DNA of 64,000 bases from Paenibacillus selenitireducens. Lineage in GTDB: Bacteria; Bacillota; Bacilli; Paenibacillales; Paenibacillaceae. The notes beneath the pieces were generated by a model that worked only from the letters and a program-made list of their open reading frames with translations, was not told the DNA's origin and searched no databases. Positions 7,598 through 15,902 of the stretch are shown one piece after another. Location: the NCBI RefSeq assembly GCF_002021565.1, contig NZ_MSZX01000004.1, positions 372,027 to 436,026 on the forward strand, written 5' to 3'. Made by a program: the position numbers and the translations under genes. Position 1 is the first letter of the stretch. Each line of letters begins with the position of its first letter.

Positions 7598-7624
7598 TTG
7601 ATAGATTGGAAGGAGCTGTGCGAC

Positions 7625-8185
7625 ATGTCCGTGATGACCAAAAAAGCTTTGTCCTCCTCTTTAAAAGCAATGATGGAACGATCGTCGCTAGATAAAATCA
7701 CAGTGAAAGATCTTGTTGCCGACTGTGGAGTGAATCGCCAGACGTTTTATTATCATTTTCAAGATATATATGATCTGCTCAGTTGGATCTACAAGACGGA
7801 AGCACTGGATAGTATCATAAATTATCGTACATACGACACGTGGCAGCAGGGTTTTCTTAAGATATTTCATTATGTACTGGATAACAAGAAATTCTGCATG
7901 TGCACCTATCGGTCCATGGGGCGAGAACATTTGGAACTGTTTCTCCACCAAGCGGTATTCGAACTGCTCATGGGCGTCATCGAAGAGGTCAACGCAAATA
8001 TGCAGGTAAGGCTGGAAGATAAGAATTTTATCGCGAATTTTTACACGTATGCGTTTATCGGGATTATGTTGGAGTGGATCCGTAACGACATGAGTGGAGA
8101 TCCAGGGATTATTATAGATCGATTGAGTGTCCTTATTGAAGGTGATATGGAAAAAGCAATTAATAAGTACGTAAAGAGCTGCTAA
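7625..8185 (+). CDS. TetR-family regulator, DhaS-like C-terminal domain
   Basis: A 186-residue regulator. Residues 5-50 form the TetR helix-turn-helix: KALSSSLKAMMERSSLDKITVKDLVADCGVNRQTFYYHFQD, written here in parts as LDKITVKDLV and NRQTFYYHF. The C-terminal part (SGDPGIIIDRLSVLIEG) resembles the group that includes the dihydroxyacetone kinase regulator DhaS. The start is ATG 7625, ten bases after GGAAGGAG. Oleate hydratase lies downstream behind a terminator, an association I regard as functional: the regulator may sense fatty acids. The ligand is inferred from context. Confidence 0.75.
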   Translation: MSVMTKKALSSSLKAMMERSSLDKITVKDLVADCGVNRQTFYYHFQDIYDLLSWIYKTEALDSIINYRTYDTWQQGFLKIFHYVLDNKKFCMCTYRSMGREHLELFLHQAVFELLMGVIEEVNANMQVRLEDKNFIANFYTYAFIGIMLEWIRNDMSGDPGIIIDRLSVLIEGDMEKAINKYVKSC

Positions 8186-8224
8186 ACTGGCGGCTCCATG
8201 TACTCTATCTATTAGACAATGTGA

Positions 8225-8256
8225 GGGTTGTGTATAAATTTTATACACAGCCCTTT
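8225..8256 (+). terminator. intrinsic terminator
   Basis: GGGTTGTGTATAA pairs with TTATACACAGCCC around a very short loop, followed by TTTT. It separates the regulator from the oleate hydratase gene. Confidence 0.85.
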
Positions 8257-8337
8257 TGGTGTCTAAGGTAATCCATCCGTATGTGCAGTATATTGGGTTC
8301 ACGGACAACAATAAATGAACATATGGAGGTTACATCG

Positions 8338-9930
8338 ATGAAAAAAGAATACGGAAACAGACAAGTTTACTTTGTTGGAGGCGGTCTAGCATCGCTCGCA
8401 GGTGCATCCTATCTTATACGAGATTGTGATTTTCCAGGAGAAAATATTCATATTTTAGAAGGCATGCACATTCTCGGAGGAAGTAATGACGGTGCGGGCG
8501 ATAAAATGCAAGGTTTCGTATGCCGCGGCGGTCGGATGTTAAACGAAGAAACCTACGAGAATACATGGGAGCTGCTAGCTTCCATTCCTTCCATTGAGCA
8601 AGAAGGGGTGTCCGTATGCGATGAGATTCTAGCTTTTGACCATGAACATCCGACACATGCGAATGCTCGCTTGATTAATAAAGACGGCGAGGTTCTGGAT
8701 GTTATGTCGATGGGCTTTAATACAGCTGATCGATTAGCACTTGGAAGATTAATGATTACACCAGAGGAGAAACTGGACAATTTGCGAATCTGCGATTGGT
8801 TTGCGGAAACACCTCATTTCTTCGAAACGAACTTCTGGTATATGTGGCAGACGACATTTGCTTTCCAAAAATGGTCCAGCTTGTTTGAATTTAGACGCTA
8901 TATGAATCGTATGATGTTTGAATTTTCACGTATTCAAACGCTTGAAGGGGTTACACGTACGCCTTACAACCAATATGATTCGATTATTTTGCCAATCAAA
9001 ACGTATCTTGATGGATACGGCGTTGATTTCAGCTTAAAATATACGGTAACGGATCTCGATTTTGAAGAAGGCGACGGGATAACGGTAACAGCGATCCATT
9101 ATGAGCAGGATGGCAAATCGGGTATGATTCAACTCCGTAATGGTGATTTGTGCATCGTGACCAATGGCTGTATGACCGATAATGCAACTTTAGGTGATCT
9201 GAACACGCCTGCGAAGATGCTGCCTGAGGATCCGATGTCAGGAAACCTGTGGGCGAAGATCGCAGCTAAAAAAGAGGGACTTGGTAACCCAACACCATTC
9301 TTCGGTAATGCAGAGGAAACAAACTGGGAGTCCTTCACCGTTACTTGCAAGGGTGATAAGTTGTTGAAGATGATCGAGAAATACTCTCGCAACAAACCGG
9401 GCAGCGGTGCGCTCATGACATTCAAAGATTCGAATTGGCTGATGTCCATCGTTGTTGCGGCGCAACCTCACTTTAAAAATCAACCGGCAGATACGACAAT
9501 ATTCTGGGGATACGGCTTGTACACGGATAAAGAAGGCGATTATGTCAAGAAGCCAATGCGAGATTGTACAGGTAAAGAGATGCTCGTAGAGCTAATTCAC
9601 CATCTGCATATGGAAGAGGATATGGATGAAATCATGGATAGCGTCGTGAATGTTATTCCATGTATGATGCCTTACATTGATGCCCAGTTCCAGCCGCGTG
9701 CGATGAGCGATCGTCCAAAAGTGGTGCCAGACGGCTCCACGAACTTGGCCATGATTAGTCAGTTCGTTGAAATTCCAGAGGACATGGTATTTACGGAAGA
9801 ATACTCGATTCGTGCGGCCAGAATTGCTGTCTATACCTTGCTAGGATTGAATAAGAAGGTCTGTCCGGTCACACCACATATGTATGATGTTCGAACCTTG
9901 TTGAAAGCTTTGAATACTTCATACAGATAA
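8338..9930 (+). CDS. ohyA: oleate hydratase (myosin-cross-reactive antigen family)
   Basis: A 530-residue FAD-containing hydratase that adds water to the cis-9 double bond of unsaturated fatty acids such as oleate to give 10-hydroxy acids. The N-terminal dinucleotide-binding motif is YFVGGGLASLAGASYL at about residues 11-26, followed by GGSNDGAGD and the RGGRMLNEETYE segment characteristic of the family. The sequence fits the usual length of about 560 with a shorter N-terminus. Start ATG 8338 follows TGGAGG at 8324-8329. The enzyme is peripheral to the membrane and often linked to fatty acid detoxification. It is followed by a small gene in the same operon. Confidence 0.93.
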   Translation: MKKEYGNRQVYFVGGGLASLAGASYLIRDCDFPGENIHILEGMHILGGSNDGAGDKMQGFVCRGGRMLNEETYENTWELLASIPSIEQEGVSVCDEILAFDHEHPTHANARLINKDGEVLDVMSMGFNTADRLALGRLMITPEEKLDNLRICDWFAETPHFFETNFWYMWQTTFAFQKWSSLFEFRRYMNRMMFEFSRIQTLEGVTRTPYNQYDSIILPIKTYLDGYGVDFSLKYTVTDLDFEEGDGITVTAIHYEQDGKSGMIQLRNGDLCIVTNGCMTDNATLGDLNTPAKMLPEDPMSGNLWAKIAAKKEGLGNPTPFFGNAEETNWESFTVTCKGDKLLKMIEKYSRNKPGSGALMTFKDSNWLMSIVVAAQPHFKNQPADTTIFWGYGLYTDKEGDYVKKPMRDCTGKEMLVELIHHLHMEEDMDEIMDSVVNVIPCMMPYIDAQFQPRAMSDRPKVVPDGSTNLAMISQFVEIPEDMVFTEEYSIRAARIAVYTLLGLNKKVCPVTPHMYDVRTLLKALNTSYR

Positions 9931-9945
9931 AGGAGGAAGCCATCG

Positions 9946-10236
9946 ATGAACGGAACATATAACATTACGATGCAAACCCCAGTAGGCATGGAAAAAGGAA
10001 CAATTACCTTCTCACAGACTGGAGACGTGCTTAGCGGTTCAATGAACATCTTAAGAAGTAGTAACGTTTTTTCGGACGGGAAAGTCGAGGGGAATGCGTT
10101 CGAATTCTCAGGGGAGATCAAGAAGTTAATTACCAAAATTCCTTTTACAGCAAAAGGCATGATTGACGGAGATCTTCTGACGGCTGTAGCCGATACGAAA
10201 TACGGCAACCTTAAGATCAAAGGGAATCGGGCCTAA
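9946..10236 (+). CDS. small conserved protein, oleate hydratase operon partner
   Basis: A 96-residue protein with a predicted all-beta fold: YNITMQTPVGMEKGTITF, a repeating DGxxxxGxx pattern (GKVEGNAFEFSGEI, GMIDGDLLTAVAD) and a final YGNLKIKGNRA. Such small beta-rich proteins, often with NGTYxxxxxTPxG at the start, occur next to oxidoreductases in Bacillota and have no known role. AAAGGAGG precedes the ATG and only 15 bases separate it from ohyA. It could bind a lipid or product, but that is a guess from context. Confidence 0.65.
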   Translation: MNGTYNITMQTPVGMEKGTITFSQTGDVLSGSMNILRSSNVFSDGKVEGNAFEFSGEIKKLITKIPFTAKGMIDGDLLTAVADTKYGNLKIKGNRA

Positions 10237-10277
10237 TAAGTACATTAAAATAAATAAAATTTAATCATAGTTCCATA

Positions 10278-10322
10278 AAGAAAGGGCACTCGCGGAGTAT
10301 AGCGATTGCCCTTTCTTCGTTT
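10278..10322 (+). terminator. intrinsic terminator
   Basis: AAGAAAGGGCA (10278-10288) pairs perfectly with TGCCCTTTCTT (10307-10317), with an inner CGC/GCG stem, followed by CGTTTT. It closes the ohyA operon. Confidence 0.85.
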
Positions 10323-10454
10323 TGGCTTTGTCCAGCAGGCTCCATTGAAAATTGAAGTAGTTCCAATGTTTATTTACGTGTTTATCGAACTTTAATTAAG
10401 GGTATATTAAACAATTAGAGTAGAATATAAGATAATAGGAAATAGGATGGTTCT

Positions 10455-11165
10455 ATGGGACAATTTTTTGAGATCTTAATAAGATCAGTAGCTGGATTTG
10501 GTATCATGATGGTCATTGCTCGAATTCTTGGAAAAGCAACGATTTCGCAAATGACCTACCACGATTTTGTTGCAGCGATAACACTAGGTGCATTGACCGC
10601 CAATTTTGCTTTTAATGTAACGATGAGTACCTGGCAAATACTTGTTGCGTTGCTCACCTTCGGCGGTATTGCATATCTATTAATGGTCCTTGCCATGAAA
10701 AGCCGCATGCTGCGAAAATGGATCTCAGGTCAACCGACAGTTATAATGCAAAATGGAAAGATTTTAGAGAGCAACATGCGTAAACTGAAAATGACTTTAG
10801 ATATGTTAAATCAGGAGCTAAGGGAAAAAAATATTTTTAATATTGAAGAAGTTGAATATGCTGTGTTGGAATTGAACGGAAAAATTACGGTGCTGCGTAA
10901 GGAGGAGTACCTACCTGTGTTGCGAAAAGATTTGAATTTACAGGCGGGTATGAGACAATCTTTTCCGGTCGAATTAATTATGGACGGTGAAATCATTGAT
11001 GATAATCTTAAGCAAAATGGTATCGAAAAAGAATGGCTTTTGTCCCAAGTAAAAATGAGAGGATTCTCAATCAATAACATTGATTATGCTGTGAAAAGTG
11101 CAAACGGACATTTATATTTTGATTTATATAAAGATCAGATCCGCCATACAGTCGATAAAGAATAG
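10455..11165 (+). CDS. DUF421 membrane protein, YetF-like
   Basis: A 236-residue member of the DUF421/YetF family. Three membrane helices occupy about residues 5-80 (FGIMMVIARILGK, ITLGALTANFAF, LLTFGGIAYLLMVLAM), followed by a cytoplasmic domain with two repeated units: GQPTVIMQNGKILESNMRK and then SFPVELIMDGEIIDDNLKQ. The motif DFVAAITLGALTAN after the first helices is characteristic. Bacillus carries several paralogues, some linked to spore or envelope functions, but the biochemical role is not settled. The start follows AGGAAATAGGATGG. It appears to be monocistronic. Confidence 0.85.
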   Translation: MGQFFEILIRSVAGFGIMMVIARILGKATISQMTYHDFVAAITLGALTANFAFNVTMSTWQILVALLTFGGIAYLLMVLAMKSRMLRKWISGQPTVIMQNGKILESNMRKLKMTLDMLNQELREKNIFNIEEVEYAVLELNGKITVLRKEEYLPVLRKDLNLQAGMRQSFPVELIMDGEIIDDNLKQNGIEKEWLLSQVKMRGFSINNIDYAVKSANGHLYFDLYKDQIRHTVDKE

Positions 11166-11290
11166 ATTTAATCTATTCGTTTACCTAAAGTCATTAGTGG
11201 AATTATATCGAATACTGGTGATTTCACAGTTGCTATTCTCGTTGATCTCGCATTCTCTATAGTATCTTATAGGAAAGCGAGGTGTTAGAT

Positions 11291-11521
11291 ATGACTCGCA
11301 GAAGAAGAAGAAGAATTGATCGAGTGACGATTGTATTTAGACGCACATCTACTGGAACCAGAATTATTACATCCTTCACTATTATCGGCAGCGCAAGACC
11401 ATGTAGACGATTCATAGTCATCGGTAGACGCGTGATATTTGCTGAACGTTGTCTTTTGTCGAACGGATTCATAATTGTTGCTACTAGTCGGAATTCTATT
11501 ACTTTTGAACGTATTCGTTAA
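11291..11521 (+). CDS. short arginine-rich basic protein, unknown function
   Basis: A 76-residue protein beginning with six consecutive arginines after MT and carrying Arg throughout (RRTSTG, ARPCRRF, IGRRV), alternating with beta-branched hydrophobic stretches such as TIIGS and GFIIVATS. The pI must be very high. I accept it as a gene because GAGGTG precedes the ATG by six bases and an excellent terminator begins ten bases after the stop. It could bind nucleic acid or be a spore or surface component; nothing recognisable supports a choice. The antisense frame over the same bases has no ribosome binding site. Confidence 0.55.
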   Translation: MTRRRRRRIDRVTIVFRRTSTGTRIITSFTIIGSARPCRRFIVIGRRVIFAERCLLSNGFIIVATSRNSITFERIR

Positions 11522-11530
11522 ATGAAACAA

Positions 11531-11572
11531 GAAGAAGTGGTAACCTTTAAGTCGGGTTACCACTTCTTTTGT
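11531..11572 (+). terminator. intrinsic terminator
   Basis: GAAGTGGTAACC pairs with GGTTACCACTTC around a short loop (arms 11534-11545 and 11555-11566), then TTTTGTT. It supports the preceding small basic protein as a real transcription unit and rules out the frame that runs through it. Confidence 0.88.
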
Positions 11573-11818
11573 TATGATCCGATCGTAATCAACCAACGTA
11601 AGATATCCTTTGGTTTCAATGTAGCAACCTCGAAAGGAAGTTCGAGGCGTTATGCCCGGATTGGGGGAATCAGTACGTCAGGCCGCGATGTTGAATTAGT
11701 CATTGAAATTACGACTGAACTCCCCCTATACAAATAAAGGATATTACCTGAAGTGTAGAGAAATCATTTCATGGTAGAAAATTTGTATGCTGAGTAATAT
11801 GAAGAGGCGGTGTGGTTT

Positions 11819-12352
11819 ATGAAATTTCAAGCAGTCTTTATAGATCGGGACGGTACAATTGGGGGGAATGGCCACTTTATTCATCCACGCGATTTTACGC
11901 CGTATCCTTTTTCGGTTGAAGCGATTCATGAATTGAAAGCCATGGGGATGAAGGTGTTTGGATTCACGAACCAACATAGAATATCCCGTGATGAGGCTAA
12001 GGCAGATGATTTTATGCAGGAGTTTAGCGGATATGGATTGGATGGAGCCTATATATGTCCCCACGAACCTGAACATCTGTGTAAATGTCATAAACCAGCA
12101 CCAGGTATGTTGCTACAAGCAGCAAGAGAGCATGATTTAGATTTAACGAAATGCATCGTAATTGGAGATGTAGGTTCTACGGATATGTTAGCTGCTGCAG
12201 CTGTCGGGGCCACGAAAATCCTTGTCAAAACGGGTTGGGGTGAAGGATCCTTAGGTCAATTTAGAGCTTCATGGGCTCACACGGAGCCGGATTATGTAGC
12301 AAATAATTTGTTAGACGCAGTTCATTGGATTAAAGGGCGATTCGGAATATAA
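11819..12352 (+). CDS. HAD-superfamily class IIIA phosphatase, GmhB-like
   Basis: A 177-residue phosphatase. Motif I is FIDRDGTIGG at about residues 8-17, motif II is FGFTNQ, and motifs III/IV are CHKPAPGM and VIGDVGSTDM. The cluster CPHEPEHLCKC matches the Cys/His zinc loop of the histidinol/heptose-bisphosphate phosphatase group. Members hydrolyse sugar bisphosphates or related compounds in the cytosol. ATG 11819 is chosen over GTG 11810 because the GAAGAGG element is then correctly spaced. The next gene, a kinase-fold protein, begins 46 bases downstream and may be in the same operon. Confidence 0.8.
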   Translation: MKFQAVFIDRDGTIGGNGHFIHPRDFTPYPFSVEAIHELKAMGMKVFGFTNQHRISRDEAKADDFMQEFSGYGLDGAYICPHEPEHLCKCHKPAPGMLLQAAREHDLDLTKCIVIGDVGSTDMLAAAAVGATKILVKTGWGEGSLGQFRASWAHTEPDYVANNLLDAVHWIKGRFGI

Positions 12353-12398
12353 CCAACGACTAAAGTTACCCATATTCACCTAAAGGGGAATGCCCAAA

Positions 12399-13412
12399 AT
12401 GAATAATTTACAGTACAATGTACAATTCGAAAAATTATGTCATGTGATGCGGCTTGGTGAAATCGTAGGTACGCCGGAAGTGATGTCTGGTGGGCTTTTA
12501 CATCGAATGTATGCCATTCAAACCACGAAGGGGAAATATGCTATCAAAGCATTAAACCCTCAAATCATGCGTAGACCAACCGCAATGGAGAACTATATCA
12601 AATCAGAACAAATCTCCAATATTGCAGCCAAACATATCCCTGCTCTTCCAGCTCAGAAATGTAATGATGCTTTCATACAAAAAATAGATCATCAATTCTA
12701 TCTTGTATTCGATTGGGTAGAAGGTAATAGCCTCAAACCTAATGAAATCTATAACATTCACTGTGAAAAAATAGGGGCTATTCTCGCAGATCTACATCGG
12801 ACGGATTTTTCAGAAACATGCATGATCAATGAGGGCTCAGGCCCTGCACAGATCATCGATTGGAATCATTATTTACATAAAGGAGAAGAAAGTAACCGAG
12901 AGTGGGTTAACCAACTGCTTGCAATACTAGATAACCTTTATGAGTGGAACGCTCAGGCCAATAAATCGGCAAAATTGCTTACTTCAGATAGGGTTATTAG
13001 TCATAGGGATTTAGATCCTAAAAATGTGATGTGGAACCAAGACAACCCAATTATTATTGATTGGGAAGCTGCGGGATATATAAATCCGATGCAAGAATTG
13101 ACCGAAACTGCTGTTTACTGGTCTGAAGATGATGGGGGAAACCTGGAGAAACAAAGATTTTTATCTTTTATAGGTGGGTATAAAAAAAGATACGGAATAT
13201 TAAAATCCAATTGGAGTACGGTCCTCGTACATGGCTTTTTAGGCAAATTAGGCTGGCTGGAATATAATTTAAAACGGTCTTTATGGCTTGAATGTACAGA
13301 CGCAGAAGAACAGAAGTTGGGGACTGCTCAAGTAACAGCAACGATATGCGCCATTGAACGTTATGCTGAAATGATTCCTGAATTAGAAAAATGGCTGGAT
13401 CATGAGGTATAA
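12399..13412 (+). CDS. APH-fold phosphotransferase
   Basis: A 337-residue protein of the aminoglycoside phosphotransferase/choline kinase superfamily. The N-lobe carries YAIKALNP with the ATP-binding Lys. The catalytic loop is VISHRDLDPKNVMW at about residue 205, with the Asp base, and the metal-binding motif is PIIIDWEAAG. The DLD variant of the usual HxDxxxxN loop retains all catalytic residues. The acceptor could be an antibiotic or a metabolite. Start ATG 12399 lies ten bases after AAGGGG; ATG 12390 is too close. It follows the HAD phosphatase gene. Confidence 0.75.
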   Translation: MNNLQYNVQFEKLCHVMRLGEIVGTPEVMSGGLLHRMYAIQTTKGKYAIKALNPQIMRRPTAMENYIKSEQISNIAAKHIPALPAQKCNDAFIQKIDHQFYLVFDWVEGNSLKPNEIYNIHCEKIGAILADLHRTDFSETCMINEGSGPAQIIDWNHYLHKGEESNREWVNQLLAILDNLYEWNAQANKSAKLLTSDRVISHRDLDPKNVMWNQDNPIIIDWEAAGYINPMQELTETAVYWSEDDGGNLEKQRFLSFIGGYKKRYGILKSNWSTVLVHGFLGKLGWLEYNLKRSLWLECTDAEEQKLGTAQVTATICAIERYAEMIPELEKWLDHEV

Positions 13413-13490
13413 GTACTTTTGCCAGTGTGTTGGATTTCATTGTAAATAACCCAAGATTTTGATACTGTTAGGGACAGGATATATTTGGGA

Positions 13491-13599
13491 GGAGGATTAA
13501 CGCTATGCCAGTAACTTTGTAATGGTTCATTAAAAATTCAAACTATTACAAGGATGCGAAGCATAGTGTGAAATCTCACGAGATGCGGCGAATCCTTGT
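13491..13599 (+). promoter_or_regulatory. possible leader: five-codon ORF followed by a long hairpin, upstream of a GNAT gene
   Basis: A strong GGGAGGAGG (13488-13496) precedes a mini-ORF, ATG 13505 to TAA 13522, encoding MPVTL. A hairpin follows: ACAAGGAT (13548-13555) pairs with ATCCTTGT (13592-13599), with further inner pairing (GCATAGTGTG against CACGAGATGC). The GNAT gene starts 70 bases later. This layout resembles ribosome-mediated attenuators of resistance genes. The hairpin is not followed by a clean T-run, so the remnant of a decayed gene is an alternative. Confidence 0.4.
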
Positions 13600-13668
13600 G
13601 GATTGCTGCATTATTTTTGCGTCTATTTTCACTGCTTTGTATCCCTTCTATATATTAGGAGGAAATTT

Positions 13669-14244
13669 ATGAGTAATTTACAAAATACAGGTAAAAACAT
13701 CTTTACAATCGAGTGTGAAGACATCATTTTACGTGAATATATGGTTGAGGATTTGGACGATATACACCGTATTACTTGGGAACCTGAAATTTATGAGTTT
13801 TTGTTAGATTGGAACGTATCCAAGGAGCAACGAGAAGACTTTTTAATAAATTATGAAATACCAGAAAACAAACAGTTTTTAAAGGCTGTATCCGAAAACG
13901 GGGATATTGGACACCATTATTTACGATTGGGAATGATATCTAAAGAGACAGGTAAGTTCATCGGCTGGTGTTGTACCGGAATCTTAGATAAATTGCCACC
14001 ACCTAATCGAGAGATTTTTTACGGGATCTCCAAAGAACATAGCAGGAAGGGTTATATGACTCAAGCTGCAAAGGGTTTAATTACGTATTTGTTTGAGAAC
14101 ACCAATGTTGAGGAACTTATCGCGATTGCACAGGTACGTAACGTTCCATCGAATAGGGTCATACAAAAATGCAACTTCGAATTCCAAAATAGGATAGAGA
14201 TCGAAAACAAGATATTTAATTATTACAAACTCAGAAAGAACTAG
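13669..14244 (+). CDS. GNAT-family N-acetyltransferase, RimJ/RimL-like
   Basis: A 191-residue acetyltransferase. It starts ILREYMVEDLDDIHRITWEPEIYEF, typical of the RimJ/RimL group, has the beta-strand KFIGWCCTG and the acetyl-CoA loop region ISKEHSRKGYMTQAAKGLITYLFE at about residues 123-145, and ends with NVPSNRVIQKCNFEF. It would transfer acetyl from acetyl-CoA to an amine on a protein or small molecule. Start ATG 13669 follows AGGAGG at 13657-13662. A five-codon leader and hairpin lie upstream, and a terminator follows. The substrate is unknown. Confidence 0.82.
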   Translation: MSNLQNTGKNIFTIECEDIILREYMVEDLDDIHRITWEPEIYEFLLDWNVSKEQREDFLINYEIPENKQFLKAVSENGDIGHHYLRLGMISKETGKFIGWCCTGILDKLPPPNREIFYGISKEHSRKGYMTQAAKGLITYLFENTNVEELIAIAQVRNVPSNRVIQKCNFEFQNRIEIENKIFNYYKLRKN

Positions 14245-14261
14245 TTGAACATCGGAAAAGT

Positions 14262-14296
14262 TAAGGGGCTGCCATAGGGCAGCCCTTAGTTTTAAG
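14262..14296 (+). terminator. intrinsic terminator
   Basis: TAAGGGGCTGCC pairs with GGCAGCCCTTA around a 3-base loop and TTTT follows. The GGGCTGCC stem resembles the hairpin of the dispersed repeat found later in the window, and the nearby CTAGTTGAAC is also similar to that repeat. Confidence 0.85.
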
Positions 14297-14327
14297 TAGA
14301 AGAAAGAGATAGAGAGGAGTTTTATTG

Positions 14328-14813
14328 ATGGAAGAATGGGTTATTTTATTTTTATTCGCGATTACACTCCATAATGTAGAAGAGGCATTATGGTTGCCAG
14401 CGTGGTCGAAGTACGCATCAAAATACCATAAGCCTGTAGGAAAGAGCGAATTTCATTTTGCAGTTATTATTATTACATCTTTGGCGTACTTATCCGCTTC
14501 TTTTTATCTGTTTTTTCCCAATTCCATGATAACTAAATATATTCTTGTTGGTTTTCTAGGCTCTATGATTATGAATGCGATCTTCCCGCATTTGCTTGCA
14601 ACGATCATTTTAAAAAGATATGCACCAGGCCTTGTAACGGGGATTTTATTAAACATACCTATTAATAGTCTAGTTCTTTATCAATTTTTTCAACGCGATG
14701 AAATCACATGGATAGGGTTATTATTATCAACTCTAATCTTAGGCGGAGTGTTATTAGGGATAATTCCTATTTTATTTAAAATCGGAAAATCGCTAGTGAA
14801 CAACTATTCGTAA
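14328..14813 (+). CDS. HXXEE-domain membrane protein
   Basis: A 161-residue integral membrane protein with about five helices. The signature LHNVEEALWLPAW at residues 15-27 gives the H-x-x-E-E motif that names the family; conserved His and Glu residues inside the first helix suggest a metal site or catalytic function, but no activity is established. GAGGAG at 14314-14319 fits ATG 14328 better than the TTG three bases upstream. It is monocistronic, between a terminator and an AT-rich gap. That gap (14814-14987) holds no gene that I can support. Confidence 0.75.
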   Translation: MEEWVILFLFAITLHNVEEALWLPAWSKYASKYHKPVGKSEFHFAVIIITSLAYLSASFYLFFPNSMITKYILVGFLGSMIMNAIFPHLLATIILKRYAPGLVTGILLNIPINSLVLYQFFQRDEITWIGLLLSTLILGGVLLGIIPILFKIGKSLVNNYS

Positions 14814-14987
14814 TGGTATGGATTAAATGAGTGGTTACAACTGGCAAAGTTGTCCTATGGATGTAAAGTCGCAGGTAGTGAACCCCGCTGAAACTAGTGG
14901 GTAACGATGATGTGGGAGTTTATTGAAGAAATGTGAATCTAGTTGTATTGAGGACAGGCTAGTTGAACAAAAAATGGAATTATGATA

Positions 14988-15013
14988 TTGTAATTTTGTA
15001 ATTAAAAATACAA
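14988..15013 (+). promoter_or_regulatory. inverted repeat immediately upstream of the ribbon-helix-helix/ankyrin gene
   Basis: TTGTAATTTT (14988-14997) and AAAAATACAA (15004-15013) pair with one mismatch around six bases and end 12 bases before the start codon. The position between promoter and ribosome binding site fits an operator for the DNA-binding domain of the protein encoded next. Confidence 0.5.
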
Positions 15014-15025
15014 ATGGAGTCCTTT

Positions 15026-15880
15026 ATGCAAAATAAAAAGCAGAGTGTAGTAATATCCATCCGCTTAGATGAATTATCGTTACGTGCTGTTGATTTGTTA
15101 ATTGAATCGGGATTAGAAACAAATCGCTCTCGTGCAGTTTCCCATTTTATTAATGCTGGTATTAAATCATCAGAAGATCTGCTAGTTAAGGCCCAGCGTC
15201 TTGCAGATAATGTTCATCAACTAAAAAGTGAAATGATTGAGGCTGTAAAAATAAACAATCTTGAAAAAGTTGCTGAACTTATAAATAAAGATTCGATGCT
15301 TGTAAACGCAAGTAATGACAAGGGAGAAACAGCGGTTCTTATGTCCGCCTATTATCGAACAAATGAGATTAAAGAGTTGCTTGTTAGTAACGGTGCTGAA
15401 CTAAATGTTTTTGAAGCATCAGCCATCGGAAACATAACCCAACTGAAGAAGTTGCTAAAAAAATCACCAGAATTTTTACATAACTATAGTAATGATGGCT
15501 TTACACCTCTAGGGTTAGCGTCTCATTTTGGTAACGAGGAAACCGTAAAATTTTTACTGGATCATGGTGCAGATGTAAACGCAAGAAGCAAAGATGAGAA
15601 CTTAAACAACATGGCGATACACGCGGCGATCGCGGGGAATCACGAGCATGTTGTAAGAACTTTAATTGCTAATGGAGCAGATATTAATGCTAAATGTGAA
15701 GGGAAGTGGCGTTCAGGGTATACTCCACTTCATGTTGCTGGGTATTTTGGTAGAGAATCGATCATTAAGCTTCTATTAGAAAATGATGCTGATAAAACCT
15801 CTTTAAACGATGATGGGGAAACAGCATATACAGTAGCCATATTAAAAGGGCATCATGAGTCAGCCGAACTCTTAAAATAA
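15026..15880 (+). CDS. ribbon-helix-helix DNA-binding domain fused to ankyrin repeats
   Basis: A 284-residue cytoplasmic protein. Residues 5-50 look like a ribbon-helix-helix domain: a strand VVISIRLDE, then helices LRAVDLLIESG and TNRSRAVSHFINAG, as in CopG/Arc/ParD-type repressors. Residues 65-284 contain about six ankyrin repeats, the clearest being DGFTPLGLASHFGNEETVKFLLDHGADVNARSK and GYTPLHVAGYFGRESIIKLLLENDAD (given here only as partial blocks TPLGLASHFG and TPLHVAGYFG). ATG 15026 follows GGAG by six bases. A palindrome overlaps its promoter, suggesting autoregulation. The ankyrin part may bind the second ankyrin protein encoded next. The combination is unusual. Confidence 0.75.
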   Translation: MQNKKQSVVISIRLDELSLRAVDLLIESGLETNRSRAVSHFINAGIKSSEDLLVKAQRLADNVHQLKSEMIEAVKINNLEKVAELINKDSMLVNASNDKGETAVLMSAYYRTNEIKELLVSNGAELNVFEASAIGNITQLKKLLKKSPEFLHNYSNDGFTPLGLASHFGNEETVKFLLDHGADVNARSKDENLNNMAIHAAIAGNHEHVVRTLIANGADINAKCEGKWRSGYTPLHVAGYFGRESIIKLLLENDADKTSLNDDGETAYTVAILKGHHESAELLK

Positions 15881-15902
15881 ATTAAATTAGAGGAGATTAT
15901 TA

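Noticed and set aside
7688-8311. 207-codon minus-strand frame opposite the TetR gene
   Set aside because: Antisense shadow that includes the terminator hairpin; no ribosome binding site.
11285-11596. Open frame on the minus strand opposite the arginine-rich gene
   Set aside because: Serine- and asparagine-rich complement of Arg codons, with no ribosome binding site; it spans the terminator of the plus-strand gene.
11522-11737. Open frame of 71 codons (plus strand)
   Set aside because: It runs through a perfect terminator hairpin and has no ribosome binding site; its first 17 codons are the hairpin itself.
13488-13668. In-frame readthrough of the MPVTL stop as a longer pseudogene
   Set aside because: The translation after the stop shows no recognisable family, so I describe it as a possible leader instead.
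14814-14987. Structured RNA or intron fragment in the gap before the ankyrin fusion
   Set aside because: A few short stems can be drawn, but no known RNA motif or convincing long pairing is present.
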